Positions 7,733 to 11,352 of a stretch of 11,352 nt of DNA are shown here, piece after piece. This stretch comes from an uncultured Taibaiella sp. Its GTDB lineage: Bacteria; Bacteroidota; Bacteroidia; Chitinophagales; Chitinophagaceae. Both the position numbers and the translations under genes were made by a program. The notes beneath the pieces are model-generated. The model saw only the letters and a list, made by a program, of their open reading frames with translations, was not told the origin of the DNA and did not search any database. The first letter of the stretch is position 1; each line of letters begins with the position of its first letter. Location of the stretch: the NCBI GenBank assembly GCA_937871155.1, contig CALMXV010000290.1, forward strand, positions 1 to 11,352, given 5' to 3'.

Positions 7733-8161
7733 CTATGCTTTACACACTAGATTGGTTAATGAACTATAAAACCACCACTCCACATGTTTTCCTTTTCGAG
7801 TTTGGATGGCTGTAAAAATTGTTGCTACAAACTCAACTATATTAAAAATGAAAATAGTGATGAGGTAAGCAATATAGTTTCCAGATATTTCTTTTTCGGT
7901 AAAAGCTATTGCAATGGTCCACCAAAAGCCATAGCTATTCATTAAAAATAATGACAACTGAGATAATAATGCTTGTGTACAATGCCATCGTACAAACCAT
8001 GTAGATTTCCTATTGCCAAAATAAAAAATTACAGTAGCAATGAGGTTGACAATAGGTAATGGAAGCCCACCGATTATTGCAATCAGCGACATTAAATAAC
8101 TGTTGGATGCTGCCTCTGCTTCGTGTTCCGTAACTATATGTTTTGATACCAATAATTGCAT
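7733..8161 (-). CDS. DUF4870-like small integral membrane protein
   Basis: Membrane protein of 142 residues with about four hydrophobic segments (~22-48, 61-86, 96-120 and a short one near 129-139). The first segment and the following RKSTWFVRWHCTQALLSQ (51-68) resemble DUF4870 proteins, whose helix is followed by a V-R-x-H-x-x-Q-A-L motif. I chose ATG 8161 because its A is the last base pair of the preceding gene's stop (TAATG overlap at 8163-8159). An upstream ATG at 8185 would add eight residues and a 25-nt overlap. The product ends TAG at 7733, 2 nt before the protease gene. Function unknown. Close coupling to an M48 protease on one side and a DUF2752 gene on the other suggests a shared membrane role. 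Confidence 0.75.
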   Translation of the reverse strand: MQLLVSKHIVTEHEAEAASNSYLMSLIAIIGGLPLPIVNLIATVIFYFGNRKSTWFVRWHCTQALLSQLSLFLMNSYGFWWTIAIAFTEKEISGNYIAYLITIFIFNIVEFVATIFTAIQTRKGKHVEWWFYSSLTNLVCKA

Positions 8162-8574
8162 TATAGCTCTTTTATGATGTTCCAACTCCAGTTCAATAAA
8201 ATCAATATTACTAAGGGAATTGCAATGAATGCTTTCTTTAAATATATTTCTATCTGCAAATAAAAATTCATTAATGTTTTTTGCTTAGTCAAAATATCAA
8301 AACATATCCAGAAAGGCGTTATTAGCATAATTCCAGCTACAATAATTCCTATTGGATTTATCATTAATGCTTTTAAGAATTCTCCTTGAAATAAAAGTAA
8401 TATAGAACGAGTAGCACCACATGAAGGACAAGGAATGTTCATAATTGTTTTGATCAAACAAGCATGTGTTCCTTGTACTGTTCTTATATGTAGTAGATTT
8501 AATAGTAACCACACATATCCGACAATACAGGCAAAACTCAAAATAATATACAACCTGTAGTTCTTAAACAACAT
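8161..8574 (-). CDS. DUF2752 membrane protein with CPSCGATRS motif
   Basis: Protein of 137 residues with three or four hydrophobic segments (~8-29, 74-94, 115-130). The DUF2752 hallmark CPSCGATRS lies at 49-57, between the first and second segments. The two cysteines suggest a metal or redox site, but no function is established. ATG 8574 overlaps the stop of the TM2 gene (TGATG, 8576-8572), so I take it as the start. The open frame extends 33 codons further upstream, to 8673, but that part lies inside the TM2 gene and reads as non-family, charged sequence. DUF2752 genes are, to my knowledge, often found beside TM2-domain genes in Bacteroidota, and this pair fits that pattern. Confidence 0.82.
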   Translation of the reverse strand: MLFKNYRLYIILSFACIVGYVWLLLNLLHIRTVQGTHACLIKTIMNIPCPSCGATRSILLLFQGEFLKALMINPIGIIVAGIMLITPFWICFDILTKQKTLMNFYLQIEIYLKKAFIAIPLVILILLNWSWNIIKEL

Positions 8575-8912
8575 CAATACAAGATTTGCTGAATTTTCTG
8601 CATATTCTTTTCGCGGGCAGCTTTTTGAATCATAAACCAATCTATAATAGCCCAAATACCCAATCCGCCACATGTCAATAATTTACCAACTCCTAATCCA
8701 GTATCTCCAATCATAAATCTATCTATTCCTAAGCTTCCAGCTAGTATTGATACAATAAGACTTGTAGTTGGTTCATGAAATTGCATTGTAGAAAGTATTG
8801 CCCATTTAGAGTCATCAATTGCTAATAAGCGTTCTCTGATAGTATTGAGGTGATAGGCTTCAAAGTACTTGCTGTTGGTCATGATAAACATGTCCACTTT
8901 TTGTGCGTCCAT
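8574..8912 (-). CDS. TM2-domain membrane protein
   Basis: Protein of 112 residues. The N-terminal half (1-47) is soluble and charged. The C-terminal half is a TM2 domain: first helix with AGSLGIDRFMIGDTGLGVGK (58-77), then LLTCGGLGIWAIIDWFMI (78-95), joined by the conserved D-R-F hinge. A basic/Gln tail (96-112) follows. TM2 domains form a two-helix membrane module of unknown biochemical role. The stop codon shares one base with the start of the DUF2752 gene, making this the first gene of the membrane-protein/protease run. Upstream (8913-9000) I see only TACATTTC on the minus strand as a poor -7 candidate and no -33 box, so read-through from murA is also possible. The first Met (8912) gives no unusual extension. 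Confidence 0.85.
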   Translation of the reverse strand: MDAQKVDMFIMTNSKYFEAYHLNTIRERLLAIDDSKWAILSTMQFHEPTTSLIVSILAGSLGIDRFMIGDTGLGVGKLLTCGGLGIWAIIDWFMIQKAAREKNMQKIQQILY

Positions 8913-9000
8913 TTTTTAGGTTTTTAGTTGTTTATAAATCTTGTGAAATGTAAAAAATTATATGATTGCTTCAGTTTGAATTTTAGTTTAAAGTTTATTT

Positions 9001-10305
9001 TTAAACCCTTCTAATATCTGCTCCTAATGCGTTAAGGCGTTCGTCAATACGCTCGTATCCTCGGTCTATTTGGTCAATATTTTGTATGGTACTTTTTCCT
9101 TGGGCACTGAGTGCTGCTATCAACAAGGCTACACCGGCACGGATATCTGGAGATACCATCGTAATACCTCTTAGCATCACTTGCTTATCCAATCCGATAA
9201 CAACAGCTCTGTGTGGGTCGCATAAAACAATTTGTGCCCCCATTTCTATAAGCTTATCTACAAAAAACAAACGGCTTTCAAACATCTTTTGATGTATCAG
9301 TACTGTGCCTTTTGCTTGAGTGGCAGTAACCAATACAATACTTAATAAATCCGGAGTAAATCCCGGCCATGGATGATCGTAGATAGTCAATATTGACCCA
9401 TCTATAAACTTATGAATACGGTAATGCTCTTGAGCGGGTACATGAATATCGTTTCCTTGTATCTCTAGTTGAATGCCCAACCGCTGAAACATTTCGGGGA
9501 TGATACCCAAGTGCTCCACATCTGCATCTTTAATGGTAATCTCACTATTGGTAGTAGCTGCTAAGCCAATAAAGGAGCCTACTTCAATCATATCTGCCAA
9601 TAACCGATGTTCACAACCACTTAGAGAAGCAACACCTACAATAGACAGATAATTGGAACCTATACCAGTTATATTTGCTCCCATTTTATTGAGCATCTTG
9701 CAGAGTTGTTGTACGTATGGCTCACAAGCAGCATTATAAATTGTGGTAGTACCGGGTGTCAAAACTGCTGCCATCACTATGTTTGCAGTACCCGTTACTG
9801 AAGGTTCTTCTAATAAAATTGCACTGCCATGCATTGCCGCTCCATCTAAAATAAATAGGCTGTCCTCTGTGTCATACTCAAATTTTGCACCCAGTCTTTC
9901 AAAGCCTAAAATGTGGGTATCCATTCTTCGTCTTCCTATTTTATCACCACCAGGTTGAGGGATATGTGCTCTTCCATAACGAGCCAACATAGGACCGGCT
10001 ATCATTACTGCACCTCTTAGTTTGCCGGATTTCTTTTTAAAACTTTTATCAATAAAAAAATCGGGATTTACTTTATCAGCTTGTAAGGTGATGGTATTCG
10101 GTGAAGGACGAGAAATAGCTACTCCCATATCACCTAGTAATTCAATAAGCGTATTTACATCTAAGATATCCGGCACATTCGTATAAGTAATGGGTTCCGC
10201 CGTGAGTAACGCGGCACATAATACCTGCAAAGCTTCGTTTTTAGCTCCTTGTGGAGTGATGGTTCCCTTAAGCGGCTTTCCACCTCTTATTTCAAATGCA
10301 CTCAT
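9001..10305 (-). CDS. murA: UDP-N-acetylglucosamine 1-carboxyvinyltransferase, Asp active-site type
   Basis: Cytoplasmic enzyme for the first committed step of peptidoglycan synthesis: transfer of enolpyruvate from phosphoenolpyruvate to UDP-GlcNAc. The 434 residues carry GAKNEA (20-25, Lys22 and Asn23), the catalytic loop at ~116-130, GFTPDL with Asp319 as the general-base equivalent of E. coli Asp305, DIRAGVALLIAAL near 386, and IDRGYERID near the end. The loop reads PGGDKIGRRRMD, so the residue matching E. coli Cys115 is Asp121. Asp at this position is known in Mycobacterium, Chlamydia and Borrelia MurA and gives intrinsic fosfomycin insensitivity; I recall it is common in Bacteroidota. 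Start ATG 10305. The DUF4290 gene lies 83 nt upstream on the same strand, probably in one operon. Confidence 0.96.
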   Translation of the reverse strand: MSAFEIRGGKPLKGTITPQGAKNEALQVLCAALLTAEPITYTNVPDILDVNTLIELLGDMGVAISRPSPNTITLQADKVNPDFFIDKSFKKKSGKLRGAVMIAGPMLARYGRAHIPQPGGDKIGRRRMDTHILGFERLGAKFEYDTEDSLFILDGAAMHGSAILLEEPSVTGTANIVMAAVLTPGTTTIYNAACEPYVQQLCKMLNKMGANITGIGSNYLSIVGVASLSGCEHRLLADMIEVGSFIGLAATTNSEITIKDADVEHLGIIPEMFQRLGIQLEIQGNDIHVPAQEHYRIHKFIDGSILTIYDHPWPGFTPDLLSIVLVTATQAKGTVLIHQKMFESRLFFVDKLIEMGAQIVLCDPHRAVVIGLDKQVMLRGITMVSPDIRAGVALLIAALSAQGKSTIQNIDQIDRGYERIDERLNALGADIRRV

Positions 10306-10388
10306 GTTGTAAAGTAAACTGATTAATGTAAAAAATACAAGTCACGTTACTACCTGATTAAAGACTCAAGCAGGTGTAATCTTGCCTA

Positions 10389-11078
10389 TTAGCCTTGTTT
10401 AGGTTTGTTTTTAAATTTTTTGTTTTTGCCATAACTATTTCCATTATTAAAGCTTCGATTATTGTTGCCTCCGCTGTTTTGATTATTGCGATTTCTGTTT
10501 CCTTTATTGTTATTGTGTTTATGGTTATTGGCTCTGGTATCAAAATGAACTTTGTAGCCACCGCTTTCATATTTCAGCACCCCATCACTTAGCTCATAAA
10601 GTTCATTCTTTATCATGTCATCATGCACGGGTTCTTTATGCCAATTGGTATAGGCGAGCTTCATATAGTAGCCTATGTTTTGAGTGAAGCCTTGTTGCTT
10701 TTCAGGGTTTTCTTCATTCTTGGCTTTCTCGATTAATGCAGTTAGGTTTCTTCCAAAATGTCGATTCTTATGATTTGAATTTGGATAAGGTAATACTTCC
10801 GGTTTTTTCATAACCTCTTCACGCAAAGGAGGAGGATAAGGACTTGCAACTTCCAATTTAAAGTCGGTCATTTGATAGAGATGATCCCAAAGTTTGTGTT
10901 TGTAATCTTCAATAGTTTTAAGATGCGGTGTCAGGGTTGCCATAAGTTCCACAATGGCTTCTGCATTTTTCAGTCTCTTTGCAGGGTCTTCGATGGTCAT
11001 TAAGTATTCAACCATGCGCTGTACGTTTCTGCCATATTCCGGCATCAACATTTTACTTCTGGTGGTATTATATTCCAT
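10389..11078 (-). CDS. DUF4290-family protein with Asn-rich basic tail, upstream of murA
   Basis: Protein of 229 residues, recognisable as DUF4290, a Bacteroidota family of unknown function. The conserved part opens with MEYNTTRSKMLMPEYGRNVQ (1-20), a motif typical of the family, and continues as mostly helical sequence with KLWDHLYQM (62-70) and FTQNIGYYMKLAY.NWH (131-147). Residues ~182-229 form a low-complexity tail dominated by Asn, Lys, Arg and Gly with no hydrophobic core. It looks disordered and suits nucleic-acid or polyanion binding, which is inference. No signal peptide or membrane segment, so cytoplasmic. Start ATG 11078. Adjacency to murA (83 nt) is, as I recall, conserved in this phylum and hints at a link to envelope growth. 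A shifted minus-strand frame inside 10358-10570 is a compositional shadow, not a gene. Confidence 0.85.
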   Translation of the reverse strand: MEYNTTRSKMLMPEYGRNVQRMVEYLMTIEDPAKRLKNAEAIVELMATLTPHLKTIEDYKHKLWDHLYQMTDFKLEVASPYPPPLREEVMKKPEVLPYPNSNHKNRHFGRNLTALIEKAKNEENPEKQQGFTQNIGYYMKLAYTNWHKEPVHDDMIKNELYELSDGVLKYESGGYKVHFDTRANNHKHNNNKGNRNRNNQNSGGNNNRSFNNGNSYGKNKKFKNKPKQG

Positions 11079-11114
11079 GTATTTTATGTTTTACTATTGC
11101 TATACACTTTCTAA

Positions 11115-11175
11115 TGATGCAATATTTTTTGTTAGTTTAAAATTGGGTAAAAAATTATAATAGTGCTTTGCATCA
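11115..11175. repeat. 8-bp inverted repeat in the DUF4290 leader
   Basis: TGATGCAA (11115-11122) and TTGCATCA (11168-11175) are perfect inverted copies separated by 45 nt of AT-rich sequence. They lie 37-97 nt upstream of the DUF4290 start, within the presumed 5' leader. They could be two half-sites for a DNA-binding protein or the base of a large RNA stem. Chance is a real alternative at this length. Confidence 0.3.
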
Positions 11176-11220
11176 ATAGGACGGCTGCAAAGACTGTAGC
11201 AAAAACTACTTGATGGTGTT

Positions 11221-11268
11221 GACAAGTTTTATTCTTTATTATAGAAAAGAAAGGAGAATAATATTGTC
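11221..11268 (-). promoter_or_regulatory. Imperfect hairpin at the start of the DUF4290-murA leader
   Basis: Outer arms GACAA (11221-11225) and TTGTC (11264-11268), and inner arms TTATTC (11229-11234) and GAATAA (11256-11261), can pair as 5 + 6 bp. A small 3x2 internal loop separates them, and a 21-nt AT-rich terminal loop caps the stem. If transcription starts just downstream of the -7 box at 11279-11286, this hairpin would lie at the very 5' end of the mRNA. Its role, for example in mRNA stability or regulation, is speculative. Confidence 0.3.
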
Positions 11269-11278
11269 GAGGTGCCGC

Positions 11279-11286
11279 CAAAGATA
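11279..11286 (-). promoter_or_regulatory. Candidate -7 element for the DUF4290-murA operon
   Basis: On the minus strand this reads TATCTTTG, an exact match to the Bacteroidota -7 consensus TAnnTTTG. No good -33 box is found at 19-21 nt upstream. It would produce a leader of roughly 190-200 nt before the ATG at 11078. The leader contains no obvious ORF, and I do not recognise a riboswitch in it. Confidence 0.4.
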
Positions 11287-11308
11287 CAAGAATAGTAAAC
11301 TTAGACGG

Positions 11309-11352
11309 TTACTTTTTTTCAACCCGGATTCCGCAGTAGAAAAAAGGATCTA
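11309..11352 (-). CDS. Possible 3' end of an upstream gene, only ~14 codons visible
   Basis: One minus-strand frame is open from the window edge and ends with TAA at 11309-11311. The last residues read DPFFYCGIRVEKK. The other two minus frames hit stops within the same stretch. The aromatic/Ile pattern and the charged end look like a genuine C-terminus, and the stop sits just before the promoter-like element at 11279-11286, as expected for an upstream neighbour on the same strand. Too little is visible to name a family. Confidence 0.3.
   Translation of the reverse strand, partial: DPFFYCGIRVEKK

Noticed and set aside
8575..8673. Upstream extension of the DUF2752 frame by 33 codons
   Set aside because: It lies wholly inside the TM2 gene, reads as non-family sequence, and ATG 8574 overlaps the TM2 stop in a typical coupling arrangement.
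10332..10380. Possible hairpin between DUF4290 and murA (ACCTG / CAGGT)
   Set aside because: The stem is 5 bp with a bulge and no U-run follows, so it does not qualify as a terminator; the two genes are better read as one operon.
10358..10570. Minus-strand open frame of 70 codons overlapping the DUF4290 tail
   Set aside because: It is a frame-shifted reading of the Asn/Lys-rich repeat-like tail, giving an Ile/Thr/Glu-rich low-complexity product that runs past the DUF4290 stop into the murA leader.

Overview
The window looks like chromosomal DNA from a member of the Bacteroidota, possibly Chitinophagaceae-like. The family-level placement is a guess; the phylum-level one rests on several signs. 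Base composition is AT-rich. Purine-rich ribosome binding sites are mostly absent. Promoter-like sequences fit the Bacteroidota -7 consensus TAnnTTTG. A DUF4290 gene lies directly upstream of murA, and MurA carries Asp in place of the usual active-site Cys. The multi-SLBB polysaccharide export protein is also of the Bacteroidota type. The genes look like ordinary housekeeping and accessory genes. I see no rRNA, tRNA, CRISPR array, insertion sequence or phage gene.

Layout, left to right. Positions 1-2270 (-) hold the N-terminal ~756 residues of an outer-membrane polysaccharide export protein with at least six SLBB domains, cut by the window edge. Positions 2373-3584 (-) encode a two-domain chromate transporter of the ChrA family. 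From a divergent intergenic region, a 50-residue single-pass membrane protein (3673-3825, +) is followed 2 nt later by pdxH (3828-4472, +), which makes pyridoxal 5'-phosphate. A bidirectional hairpin terminator (4527-4553) separates pdxH from the convergent etfB-etfA operon (6337 to 4578, -). That operon encodes both subunits of electron transfer flavoprotein and has a good Bacteroidota-type promoter.

Positions 6447-8912 (-) form a compact run in the order TM2-domain protein, DUF2752 protein, DUF4870-like membrane protein, M48 metalloprotease and tadA. The first three genes are joined by 1-nt stop/start overlaps, and the protease gene follows after 2 nt. This block is visibly more AT-rich than its neighbours. 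It is the part of the window most likely to hold a poorly described system: three small membrane proteins translated together with a membrane-anchored zinc protease. Further right, DUF4290 and murA (11078 to 9001, -) form a probable operon. It has a leader of about 200 nt with two inverted repeats, and a likely C-terminal scrap of another gene sits at the right edge.

Functionally the window mixes envelope work (polysaccharide export, peptidoglycan precursor synthesis by MurA, the membrane/protease cluster), cofactor and electron metabolism (PdxH, EtfAB), tRNA wobble editing (TadA) and oxyanion transport (ChrA). Most of these are ordinary core genes. The notable points are the Asp-type MurA, the membrane/protease operon, the small protein coupled to pdxH, the Asn-rich tail of the DUF4290 protein and the number of SLBB repeats.
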